The notes below the pieces were generated by a model. The model made no database searches. It had not been told where the DNA came from and saw only the letters and a list, made by a program, of their open reading frames with translations. From positions 1 to 13,437 of the forward strand of contig JALVWX010000066.1 in the NCBI GenBank assembly GCA_027023165.1: a stretch of 13,437 nt of DNA, read 5' to 3'. Positions within the stretch are counted from its first letter, which is position 1, and each line of letters opens with the position of its first letter. Position numbers and translations under genes: made by a program. This document shows, one piece after another, positions 7,180 to 13,421 of the stretch. Source of the DNA: Thermococcus sp. (GTDB lineage: Archaea > Methanobacteriota_B > Thermococci > Thermococcales > Thermococcaceae).

Positions 7180-7603
7180 TTTTCACCTTCCCCTCGCATA
7201 CGCGAAATCTTGAAACGGCAAGGCAGTCCACCGCCAAATCGTATTTACTACGGGTGGTAGTATCCAATTCTATATTCCTCGCGTAGGTAAAAACACCCAA
7301 GGTATTCACCTTTAAAGTTGTGGTTTCGAGAGAAGCGTGTTCCAACTGAAGGGTCTTGTCGGTGCAAGAACCACTTAAAGCGGTGGCATTAACGGAACGG
7401 ATACCGACGGAAATTTTAAAGGAGCAGTGTTTTCTTTTTGCCTCCTCAACAATACTGTTTATAAAGAAATAGACCCTCTGTAGGTCGTTAAAGATATTTT
7501 GCTTCTCCGTATGGTAGAAATACCAAATCACCGAAAGGTTTATAAGTATTCCAACGATTATTAAAACCGTAAGCACATCGGCAAGCGAAAATCCCTTTCT
7601 CAT
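7142..7603 (-). CDS. Type IV prepilin-like protein, FimT/GspH-like
   Basis: A 153-residue pilin-like protein with a minimal leader, MRKG, then FSLADVLTVL and a hydrophobic helix to about residue 28. The usual Glu at mature position +5 is Asp (FSLAD). The C-terminal half is strand-rich, with a CLAVSRFRVCEGKV segment (about 127-140) that recalls the end of FimT/GspH minor pseudopilins, and six cysteines at 60, 80, 127, 136, 149 and 151. It would be inserted in the inner membrane and, after cleavage after Gly4, join a type IV pilus or type II secretion pseudopilus. It follows the rhodanese gene by 57 bases, the longest gap in this run, and overlaps the next prepilin gene, so the pair is probably translated together. 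Confidence 0.78.
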   Translation of the reverse strand: MRKGFSLADVLTVLIIVGILINLSVIWYFYHTEKQNIFNDLQRVYFFINSIVEEAKRKHCSFKISVGIRSVNATALSGSCTDKTLQLEHASLETTTLKVNTLGVFTYARNIELDTTTRSKYDLAVDCLAVSRFRVCEGKVKNVSGTLRCVCRY

Positions 7604-7660
7604 CGATAAGGATAAAATGTAGCGGAAAAAGGATTTAAAACCCCATTTAGTGATTTCAAC

Positions 7661-8062
7661 TTAACCGACCAATTGGTTCCACTGCTCCACGCCACCCTTT
7701 AGAACCTTGATGTTGTTAAAGCCGGCGAGGTCGAGCGCCATTTTAGCCATGGTTGCCCTGATGGCGAAGTTGCAGACGGTTATAACGGGGCGGTCTTTGG
7801 GAATTTCGCCCATTCTATCCATAAGCTCCCGCAGGGGTATAACTTTTATTTCTACACCTTCCGCCTTGAAGGGCATCTTTTCGGTTTCACACTCCTCCCT
7901 TACATCGAGGATAAGCAGGTCTTCGCCCTTCTCTATCATCTCCTTAAGTTGTTCGGGAAAAACAAAACCGACAACGGCGGGGATTTTTACATCTCCACCG
8001 CAAGGAACGGAGTTCCTCAAGTCCATTTTTTGGAAATATTTCCTTACGAGTTCCACGCTCAT
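7661..8062 (-). CDS. Single-domain rhodanese-like sulfurtransferase
   Basis: A 133-residue cytoplasmic protein with no signal peptide. The rhodanese fold is shown by LLILDVREECE (about 49-59), a PLREL segment at 76-80, and the active-site loop C97-N-F-A-I-R102, which keeps the catalytic Cys and the Cys-x4-Arg length of a sulfurtransferase. The C-terminal NIKVLKGGVEQWNQL is typical. About 30 residues precede the core, with an extra Cys at 21. The physiological sulfur donor and acceptor cannot be told from sequence. It starts 14 bases after the ElyC-like gene with an ATG and only a distant AAGGGG. Its link to envelope genes is unexplained. Confidence 0.88.
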   Translation of the reverse strand: MSVELVRKYFQKMDLRNSVPCGGDVKIPAVVGFVFPEQLKEMIEKGEDLLILDVREECETEKMPFKAEGVEIKVIPLRELMDRMGEIPKDRPVITVCNFAIRATMAKMALDLAGFNNIKVLKGGVEQWNQLVG

Positions 8063-8076
8063 GGTGTTTAAATCTA

Positions 8077-8868
8077 TTACCCCTTTTCCGGTTTTTGCTT
8101 ATGAGCTTGCTCCTTTAAGAGGTAGTAGAGCAGTCCAAAATACTCGTGGAGTGCCTTTGAGGAAACGTTCAACCAATAGGGGGTTGGTAAGAGTTGATAC
8201 CACGTAAAGGGGGAGTGGGAAGCTTTGTAATCGACGGGAACGGGTATAACCCTCTTCAAATCGAAACCGACTTTGGAGAAGAGATAAACTGCTCTCTCCA
8301 TGTGGTAGGCGGAGGTAATAAGGCAGAGGGTTTTATTCCCGAGCAGTTGCTTTAAATACAAAGCGTTTTCATAGGTGTCCCTGCTCTTCCCTTCGGGGAT
8401 TATATCGTTGGGGTTTACCCCGAAGTAAACGAGGGTGTTTTTCATTATCTCGGCTTCAGAAATTTTATCCTTAACGGAATATCCGCTGACCGCTATGGGG
8501 CGTCTCTTTTCCTTATAGAGTTTGTAGGCAGCCATAACCCGCTTAAAGGCATCTTCATTTAGGTCATTTTTTAAGTCCAAAAATGGGGCATTTACCTTTA
8601 CCCCTCCACCCAAAACGGCTATAACTTTGCATTTGTCCCTCACCTCCTTAGGTGGAGGTTGAAACTTCTCCTCAAGGGGGGTAATCAGCAGAGAAGCCAC
8701 CGGTTGGATTGAAAGTAAATAGAGGATACCCGCCAAAGTGAGGGTGATATTTCCCAACCATTTCGGGCGTTTGAACCTCAAAAACACCCCCAAAAGGGTT
8801 AGAAAGAGAATTACATTTCCCGGCGGTAGGAGAACCCAATATGTCAGCAACTTTTTAAGGGGAAACAT
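8077..8868 (-). CDS. YdcF/ElyC-family (DUF218) membrane protein
   Basis: A 263-residue protein with two N-terminal transmembrane helices (about 13-31 and 39-64) and a soluble DUF218 domain. Family motifs are VIAVLGGGV (82-90), IAVSGY (125-130), SRDTYENALYLK (162-173) and LITSAYHMERA (183-193). Topology and length match E. coli ElyC, which is implicated in envelope biogenesis and the use of the undecaprenyl carrier lipid. SanA and YdcF are shorter relatives, so the ElyC role is inferred from architecture and from its place at the head of a cell-wall operon. The ATG is preceded by TTTTGTTTCC and has no Shine-Dalgarno. Only 21 bases separate it from the divergent engB start, so its promoter must lie in that gap or inside engB. 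Confidence 0.83.
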   Translation of the reverse strand: MFPLKKLLTYWVLLPPGNVILFLTLLGVFLRFKRPKWLGNITLTLAGILYLLSIQPVASLLITPLEEKFQPPPKEVRDKCKVIAVLGGGVKVNAPFLDLKNDLNEDAFKRVMAAYKLYKEKRRPIAVSGYSVKDKISEAEIMKNTLVYFGVNPNDIIPEGKSRDTYENALYLKQLLGNKTLCLITSAYHMERAVYLFSKVGFDLKRVIPVPVDYKASHSPFTWYQLLPTPYWLNVSSKALHEYFGLLYYLLKEQAHKQKPEKG

Positions 8869-8908
8869 GGAAACAAAATTTTTAACCCTATGGCGGTGGA
8901 ATTCGTAA
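8867..8908 (+). other. Possible 13-codon leader ORF ahead of engB
   Basis: On the plus strand, AAGGGG at 8857-8862 lies four bases before an ATG at 8867 that opens a 13-residue frame (METKFLTLWRWNS) ending in TAA at 8906-8908, inside engB and in another frame. The annotated engB ATG (8890) has no Shine-Dalgarno of its own. The arrangement would allow translation of the short frame followed by reinitiation at engB, but it may be coincidental. Confidence 0.25.
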
Positions 8909-9477
8909 AGAGCGTTTACCGTTTGGAGGATTTACCCAAAACCAACGAACCGCGAAAGGATATAGTGTTTGTAGGTCGTTCCAATGTTGGGAAATCCTCG
9001 CTCCTTAACTTCCTCACCGGTAGGAGTATAGCAAAGGTTGGAAAAACCCCCGGAAGGACGAGGGCTATAAATTACTTCAAGTGGGACTTTGAGGGGGTAA
9101 AGGCTTTTTTGGTTGACCTACCCGGGTATGGATTTGCGAGGGGAGACCGTAAAGAGGTTGAAAATTGGAAAAGACTCATCGAGGGATACTTCAAAAATAG
9201 GGCTTCCGATATAGGTTTGGTTTTGGTATTGGTGGACGCAAAGGTGGGACCCACAAAAGATGATACCCTAATGTTGGAGTGGCTTCAATATCTCGGCATT
9301 CCCTATGCGGTCGTGTTAACCAAAACCGATAAGGCTTCTCAAAAGGAACTTTCTCAAACGCTTAGGAAATTAAAAGAATTGGGGGTGGAGGAGATTATTC
9401 AAACCTCTTCGAAGGAGAGGAGGGGAAAAGATAAACTCTTAAAGGTTATCTTCTCCCATTTAAGGAAAAACCCCTAA
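8890..9477 (+). CDS. engB: Ribosome biogenesis GTP-binding protein EngB (YsxC/YihA)
   Basis: A TRAFAC-class GTPase acting in assembly of the large ribosomal subunit. All nucleotide motifs are present: G1 GRSNVGKSS at 29-37, the switch region GKTPGRTRAINYF at 51-63, G3 DLPGYG at 76-81, G4 TKTD at 144-147 and G5 TSS at 172-174. At 195 residues it is of normal length. It is the only plus-strand gene in the window. The ATG has no adjacent Shine-Dalgarno, and no upstream in-frame start looks better. Its stop TAA (9475-9477) shares bases with the secY stop on the other strand. Confidence 0.95.
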   Translation: MAVEFVKSVYRLEDLPKTNEPRKDIVFVGRSNVGKSSLLNFLTGRSIAKVGKTPGRTRAINYFKWDFEGVKAFLVDLPGYGFARGDRKEVENWKRLIEGYFKNRASDIGLVLVLVDAKVGPTKDDTLMLEWLQYLGIPYAVVLTKTDKASQKELSQTLRKLKELGVEEIIQTSSKERRGKDKLLKVIFSHLRKNP

Positions 9478-10757
9478 CGGGAAAGAAATTTGTAATACTT
9501 ACGCATAGTTATGTGTCCCTCTATGCGGTGGAGGGTATCCAAGGCGACACCGACGGTGATGAGCGCCGTAGTTCCGCCGAAATAAAAGGGTATATGGGTC
9601 TTTATCTGAATGATGACGGGAATAATCGCTATTATCGCGAGGAATATCGCACCCACAAATAGAAGGCGGTTTATAACGGTAGCGAGGTATTCCTCTGTCT
9701 CTTTCCCGGGGCGGATACCGGGTATATAAGCCCCCGCCTTCCTTAAATTCTCCGCTATATCGTGGGGATTAACGATAACGGAGGCGTAGATGTAGGTAAA
9801 AACGATTATCAGCAGAACGTAAATTGCGTTATAGACCGGCGAATCGAAACGGAGCCAATCCCGTAAGAATGCCAAGCTCTCTATGTGGAACATCTGTATA
9901 AAGGTGGCGGGGGTTACCAAAATGGCTTGGGCGAAAATTATCGGCATTACGCTAACGGGATTTAGCTTTATGGGAAGGTAGGAAACCGCCGGGGCACCAA
10001 AGCCGACATTTCTACGGGGATATTGTATGGGTATTCGCCTTTCCGCCTCCTGAATGATAACGATACCGACGATGATAACCAAAACGGCAATCAGCACAAT
10101 TGCGAGGTCTATAATCGAAATTTCTCCCGTTTTAAAGGTCTCTATAACTTGGGCTACCATAGAGGGAAATCGGGAAACTATACCGGCAAAGATTATTAGA
10201 GAAGCGCCGTTGCCAATCCCGTGTTTGGTGATACGCTCACCCAACCAGGTGACAAACATAGCACCCGCAACCAATATAACAACCGACGTTATTGTGAAGA
10301 CAATTCCCCCGTTATAGACGAGCGGTGTCCCATCGGGGGTGGTTTGGTTCTGTAGCCAGACCGTTAGGAAGAGGGCTTGGACGGTGGCTATTAGCAGTGT
10401 TAGGTATTTGGTGTATTCCTGAATTTTATAACGTCCGTAATCGCCCTCCTCCGTTTGGAGCTGTTTGAGGTAGGGAATGGAGGCGGTTAAAAGTTGCATC
10501 AAAATAGAGGCGGTGATGTAGGGTAGGATACCGAGCGCAAAGACGGTCATTTTGGTAAGCGCACCGCCCGAAAAGATGTTGTAGAGCATAAAAATACTTT
10601 GGTTGAATTGGTTGAAAAACTCTTCCAAAGCGGAGGTATTAATCCCCGGAAGGGGAATGTGCGTTCCCGCCGCGTATATTAGCAAAACGCCTAAGGTGTA
10701 TAAAAACCTTTTTCGGAGTTCTTCTATCTCCCAAATATCCAATAGCCAGCGAAACAT
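9474..10757 (-). CDS. secY: Protein translocase subunit SecY
   Basis: The channel subunit of the SecYEG translocon, with about ten transmembrane helices over 427 residues, a normal length. Signatures are the plug-region GGALTKMTVFALGILPYITASI (about 64-85, given here only as a landmark), FVTWLGERITKHGIGNGASLIIFAGI spanning about 168-193, VNPHDIAENLRKAGAYIPGIRPG at about 329-351, and FGGTTALITVGVALDTL near 393-409. It looks like a housekeeping SecY rather than a SecA2-linked accessory copy. The cytoplasmic loop near 246-262 (YPRRNVGFGAPAVSYLP) lacks the common Gly-Gly-Gln turn. The gene lies 30 bases after birA, far from any ribosomal-protein genes, adk or map in this window. The ATG has no clear Shine-Dalgarno. 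Confidence 0.96.
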   Translation of the reverse strand: MFRWLLDIWEIEELRKRFLYTLGVLLIYAAGTHIPLPGINTSALEEFFNQFNQSIFMLYNIFSGGALTKMTVFALGILPYITASILMQLLTASIPYLKQLQTEEGDYGRYKIQEYTKYLTLLIATVQALFLTVWLQNQTTPDGTPLVYNGGIVFTITSVVILVAGAMFVTWLGERITKHGIGNGASLIIFAGIVSRFPSMVAQVIETFKTGEISIIDLAIVLIAVLVIIVGIVIIQEAERRIPIQYPRRNVGFGAPAVSYLPIKLNPVSVMPIIFAQAILVTPATFIQMFHIESLAFLRDWLRFDSPVYNAIYVLLIIVFTYIYASVIVNPHDIAENLRKAGAYIPGIRPGKETEEYLATVINRLLFVGAIFLAIIAIIPVIIQIKTHIPFYFGGTTALITVGVALDTLHRIEGHITMRKYYKFLSR

Positions 10758-10774
10758 AAGTTAAAACATGATAA

Positions 10775-10798
10775 GGAAGGGTATTCTTCAACCCCTCC
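10775..10798 (-). promoter_or_regulatory. Hairpin at the birA-secY junction
   Basis: On the minus strand, GGAGGGGT and ACCCTTCC can pair over eight base pairs (one G-U) around an eight-base loop. The left arm includes the last codons of birA and the stop lies in the loop. It is followed by TTATCATGTTTTAAC, which is not a good T tract, so it may be an mRNA-processing or attenuation element between birA and secY rather than a full terminator. Pairing was judged by eye. Confidence 0.4.
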
Positions 10799-11513
10799 TA
10801 AGGGAGATATCCCCATAAGGAAATTCTTTAACCGCCCCGTAGCAGGTCTTTATAACGGCATATCCCTTTGAGTTTATACCTAAGAGTTTTCCACACTCCC
10901 TTTGGTCTATTACAACCCTCTTTCCCCTCCAAAGGAGCTTTCGGTTAATCCTCTCCACAAATGGTGTAAATCCTTCAGACCTAAAGAGGAGGAGGTCGGA
11001 AGACAGATTTTCCAAAAGGAGGTGGAGAAATTCGGAGAAATCGACCCTGTTTTGGGTTTCCAAGTAAATGGAGGTCGCCATTTTTTGGAGTTCGGGAGGA
11101 AAGGAGGTCGTATTCAAGTTAACCCCTATACCGATGACTATATCCTCCGCCGTCGTCTCGACCAGAATGCCGGCAACCTTTTTTCCTCCGATATAGACAT
11201 CGTTAGGCCACTTTATACGCGATAAAGTGTAGCTATCCACAGTTTCCGATACCGCAATCCCGCAGACCAGAGATATAGGGGAAAGTTCCCCGCTTTGCGG
11301 GAAGTAATCCTTTGGAAGTTTAAAGGATAGATATAAGCCCGCCTTCGGCGGGGAAAACCAGCGGTTGCCCTTTCTTCCCCTACCCGCCGTCTGCATAGTG
11401 GCTATCAGAGGTTTAAAGTGGGGAAAGCTTTTTTCTTTAACCACCTCTTGGGTGCTGTTTACCCTCTCCACTATTAGAGGTTCGGTAAATAGAGAGGTAA
11501 AGATTACCCTCAC
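10788..11513 (-). CDS. birA: Biotin--[acetyl-CoA-carboxylase] ligase, no DNA-binding domain
   Basis: The enzyme that activates biotin with ATP and attaches it to the biotin carrier protein of acetyl-CoA carboxylase. In the 241-residue product, ERVNSTQEVVKE is at about 17-28, the biotinyl-AMP loop GRGRKGNRW at 44-52, KWPND at 101-105, KKVAGILVE at 111-119 and GIGVNLN at 128-134. A C-terminal SH3-like region ends ISLRRG. There is no N-terminal helix-turn-helix, so it is a class I ligase and not a repressor. The frame is open to a TTG at 11567, but the extra 18 residues do not resemble the family, so I prefer the GTG at 11511-11513. No good Shine-Dalgarno fits either start; AAGGAG and GAAGGA lie 20-30 bases before the GTG. 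It follows the GGDEF gene closely. Confidence 0.93.
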   Translation of the reverse strand: MRVIFTSLFTEPLIVERVNSTQEVVKEKSFPHFKPLIATMQTAGRGRKGNRWFSPPKAGLYLSFKLPKDYFPQSGELSPISLVCGIAVSETVDSYTLSRIKWPNDVYIGGKKVAGILVETTAEDIVIGIGVNLNTTSFPPELQKMATSIYLETQNRVDFSEFLHLLLENLSSDLLLFRSEGFTPFVERINRKLLWRGKRVVIDQRECGKLLGINSKGYAVIKTCYGAVKEFPYGDISLRRG

Positions 11514-11570
11514 GGTGAAGTATAAAAATATTTCCTTCTCTCCTTTTGGAGGAATTGCAAAAATCAACCT

Positions 11571-12200
11571 CTACGGGTTGTTATCGACAACAATTTTCCC
11601 CCTACCGGTTTTTTTTGCGATATAGAGGCGTCGGTCGGCTACACGAAGCGCTTCCTCCAAATCGAGGGTCTCGGCGGGAATTTTTGAAACACCGCACGAT
11701 ACCCCCAAGGGTATCGCATAGCACTTTCCAAGTCTCTTAACCTCTTCCGATAACTTCTGATAGTAGGGGCAAGAGCGACAAACTTCCGGTTTATCGAAAT
11801 ATTCGCAGTTGATAATACCGGCTACGAATTCATCCCCGCCCCATCTACCCACAATATCGTAAGGCTTGAGAATTTTTTTCAAAATAGAGGCGAACTTCCT
11901 CAAAACCCTATCGCCCTCTTCGTGCCCCAAAGTATCGTTTATTAATTTAAAGTTATCCAAATCCATAAAGCATATACAAAGGGTATTTTTATGGTGATTG
12001 CTCTTTATTCGCTCTACTTCCCTCCTTAACGCCTGAAGAAGCGCCCTTCGGTTTAATAGCCCCGTAAGGTGGTCGGTGGTAGCCTGTTTATGCAGTTCCT
12101 CCAAAAGTTTTTTGTTCTCCTTTAGTATCTCGTCGTATTTCTCGGAAATCTCTTCCAAAATATTTAGGAGAAGCTTAAGCTTAAGCTCCGGAGGAATCAT
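11571..12200 (-). CDS. GGDEF-domain diguanylate cyclase
   Basis: A 209-residue soluble protein predicted to make cyclic di-GMP from two GTP. A short helical or coiled-coil lead (about 7-40) joins a GGDEF domain: TTDHLTGLLNRR at 41-52, FMDLDNFKLINDTLGH at about 78-93, and the intact active-site GGDEF at 121-125 preceded by GRW. The inhibitory-site motif RxxD is KPYD (112-115), so product inhibition may be lost. After GGDEF comes an unusual Cys set, C132, C141, C144 and C160, plus C169 in the LGVSCGVS strand. No sensory domain is fused; the sensor is probably the FIST protein encoded just upstream, whose TGA overlaps this ATG by four bases (ATGA). AGGG precedes the ATG. Confidence 0.93.
   Translation of the reverse strand: MIPPELKLKLLLNILEEISEKYDEILKENKKLLEELHKQATTDHLTGLLNRRALLQALRREVERIKSNHHKNTLCICFMDLDNFKLINDTLGHEEGDRVLRKFASILKKILKPYDIVGRWGGDEFVAGIINCEYFDKPEVCRSCPYYQKLSEEVKRLGKCYAIPLGVSCGVSKIPAETLDLEEALRVADRRLYIAKKTGRGKIVVDNNP
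12171..12187. repeat. Short tandem AAGCTT repeat inside the GGDEF gene
   Basis: Nearly three copies of AAGCTT lie in tandem and encode the alternating Leu-Lys residues at positions 6-11 of the GGDEF protein's lead helix. This is a six-base unit, so copy changes would keep the frame. Confidence 0.6.
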
Positions 12201-13366
12201 AATTCCCTAACCCCCACTATTACCGATGTTTGGTTGTTGTATTTGAGTTTTCTACCTATTCTATCTATTCCTATCTCGCCGAGTGTATAGAAACCAAACA
12301 GGGGAGTATTGAATATAGCGGAATATCTCCGAGCCTCTTCCTCGTATAGGTCTTCCAATATAAACTGTCTTGCCAAGCAGGAAAAGTTAAAGGCTACATC
12401 TATTTCACCCACAGCGTTTTGAACCCTTATAGCCTCTTCGGTATTTGCTCTTAACAACTCCTCCTTTAAACCGAAGGAAAACCTAAATTTCCAACCCTCC
12501 CTAATGGGTCCGTAAAATTCCAAATACTCCTTATTACAGGGTATCCGTTTAAAACTCCTAAGAACGGAAACGCTTTTTCTGTATTCGTTCAAAATAGCTA
12601 TTGGGGAATACCAAAAAATTCTTATATCCCTTTCGTTTAACCCCTTTGAAAGTTTCTTTATCAACCTTTCCACCTTTTCGTGTTCCACTTCCAATATGCG
12701 GTTTTCCTCCGCCTTGGTAACCGTGTAGATGGGGCCCAAAATTCGATAACCCAAAGCCTGTCCCGTTGCAAATTCCACATTTTCCAAAGTGAGGATAGCA
12801 AAACCATCTTTAATAACCCCTTCGGAGGTGTAAACATTCGCTATAACCCCAAAAGAGGGAATATCTATTCCCGAAGCCACTCCTCCGACGAGGTTGGTAA
12901 TTCTTTTTAACTCCTTTCCCAAATCCTCTATAAAGAAGCCGACCAAACCTTGGGAAAAGGTGGAAAAGATTAAATGTAGATGCTTTTTCCCGTGATAGGA
13001 TTCCAGGTATTCCGCCGTCTGTTTCAGTAAACCCCGATAGTTTTGGGATAAACCCTTAATGGAAAAAATCCTAAAACCGCCGTTGGAAGTGAATTTGATG
13101 AAGAGAACTACAAGGGCATCTTTAACCGTTTTTTCGTTTGCAAACGCGGTTGTGGAGTGGAAGGCAACCCATTTATTTTCACCAAAGTAGTTATCAAAGG
13201 TTTCTATAGCCCTATTATCTATCGGATAGACTTTGGGGGAAAAGGAGACCAAAGCCAAGTCGAAATCCTGATACCTATAAAACCTATCCTCCATAAGTTG
13301 TTCTAAAACATCTTCAACCGCAAATTTCAGCACCGGATTTTTTGAAAAATACACCCTTGCCAACAT
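12197..13366 (-). CDS. FIST-domain sensory protein
   Basis: A 389-residue soluble protein with FIST N and FIST C domains, a small-molecule sensing module usually found with signalling domains; amino-acid-like ligands have been proposed for the family. The N-domain has HSTTAFANE near 70-78, GGVASG at 161-166 and DGFAIL at 187-192, followed by LGYRILGPIYTVTKAEENRILEV-type spacing into the C-domain. The C-domain has FNFSCLARQF (Cys at 330) and GFYTLGEIG at 358-366. No transmembrane segment or signal peptide is visible. A TTG at 13393 opens the frame nine codons earlier, but it lies upstream of the likely -10 box, so I chose the ATG at 13364-13366. Its stop overlaps the GGDEF start by four bases, which points to a two-protein receptor-cyclase pair. 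Confidence 0.88.
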   Translation of the reverse strand: MLARVYFSKNPVLKFAVEDVLEQLMEDRFYRYQDFDLALVSFSPKVYPIDNRAIETFDNYFGENKWVAFHSTTAFANEKTVKDALVVLFIKFTSNGGFRIFSIKGLSQNYRGLLKQTAEYLESYHGKKHLHLIFSTFSQGLVGFFIEDLGKELKRITNLVGGVASGIDIPSFGVIANVYTSEGVIKDGFAILTLENVEFATGQALGYRILGPIYTVTKAEENRILEVEHEKVERLIKKLSKGLNERDIRIFWYSPIAILNEYRKSVSVLRSFKRIPCNKEYLEFYGPIREGWKFRFSFGLKEELLRANTEEAIRVQNAVGEIDVAFNFSCLARQFILEDLYEEEARRYSAIFNTPLFGFYTLGEIGIDRIGRKLKYNNQTSVIVGVREL

Positions 13367-13381
13367 CCACTTAATTTGACA

Positions 13382-13390
13382 AATATAGCA
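13382..13390 (-). promoter_or_regulatory. Extended -10 promoter for the FIST-GGDEF-birA-secY run
   Basis: The minus strand reads TGCTATATT, an extended -10 (TGn plus TATATT), 15 bases before the FIST ATG. That predicts a leader of only about 8-9 bases. No TTGACA-like -35 sits at normal spacing; ACAAAT is at that place. Confidence 0.45.
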
Positions 13391-13410
13391 CAAATAGAAA
13401 CTTCATTTGT
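13390..13410. promoter_or_regulatory. Imperfect dyad overlapping the promoter
   Basis: ACAAAT and ATTTGT are perfect six-base arms separated by nine bases, giving a 21-bp dyad just upstream of the TATATT -10 box and overlapping its extended TGn by one base. Position and size suit an operator for a dimeric regulator, but AT-rich six-base arms can arise by chance. Confidence 0.3.
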
Positions 13411-13421
13411 TTCAAAAAAAC

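Noticed and set aside
7604..7660. Promoter or terminator between the rhodanese and first prepilin gene
   Set aside because: TTGAAA is present but no -10 box falls at proper spacing, and the GG-TTTTAAAT-CC stretch does not form a stable stem.
7707..8207. 166-codon plus-strand open frame across the rhodanese and ElyC-like genes
   Set aside because: It spans two well-supported minus-strand genes and their gap, with low-complexity Ser/Ile-rich sequence and no domain.
9474..10757. Accessory SecY2
   Set aside because: No SecA2, Asp or glycosylation genes are near, and the conserved housekeeping SecY signatures are intact.
11514..11567. N-terminal extension of the biotin ligase from TTG
   Set aside because: The 18 extra residues do not resemble the family or a helix-turn-helix; the GTG start fits the catalytic core better.
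12171..12187. AAGCTT tandem repeat as a phase-variation tract
   Set aside because: The unit is six bases, so changes in copy number would not shift the frame, and only about three copies exist.
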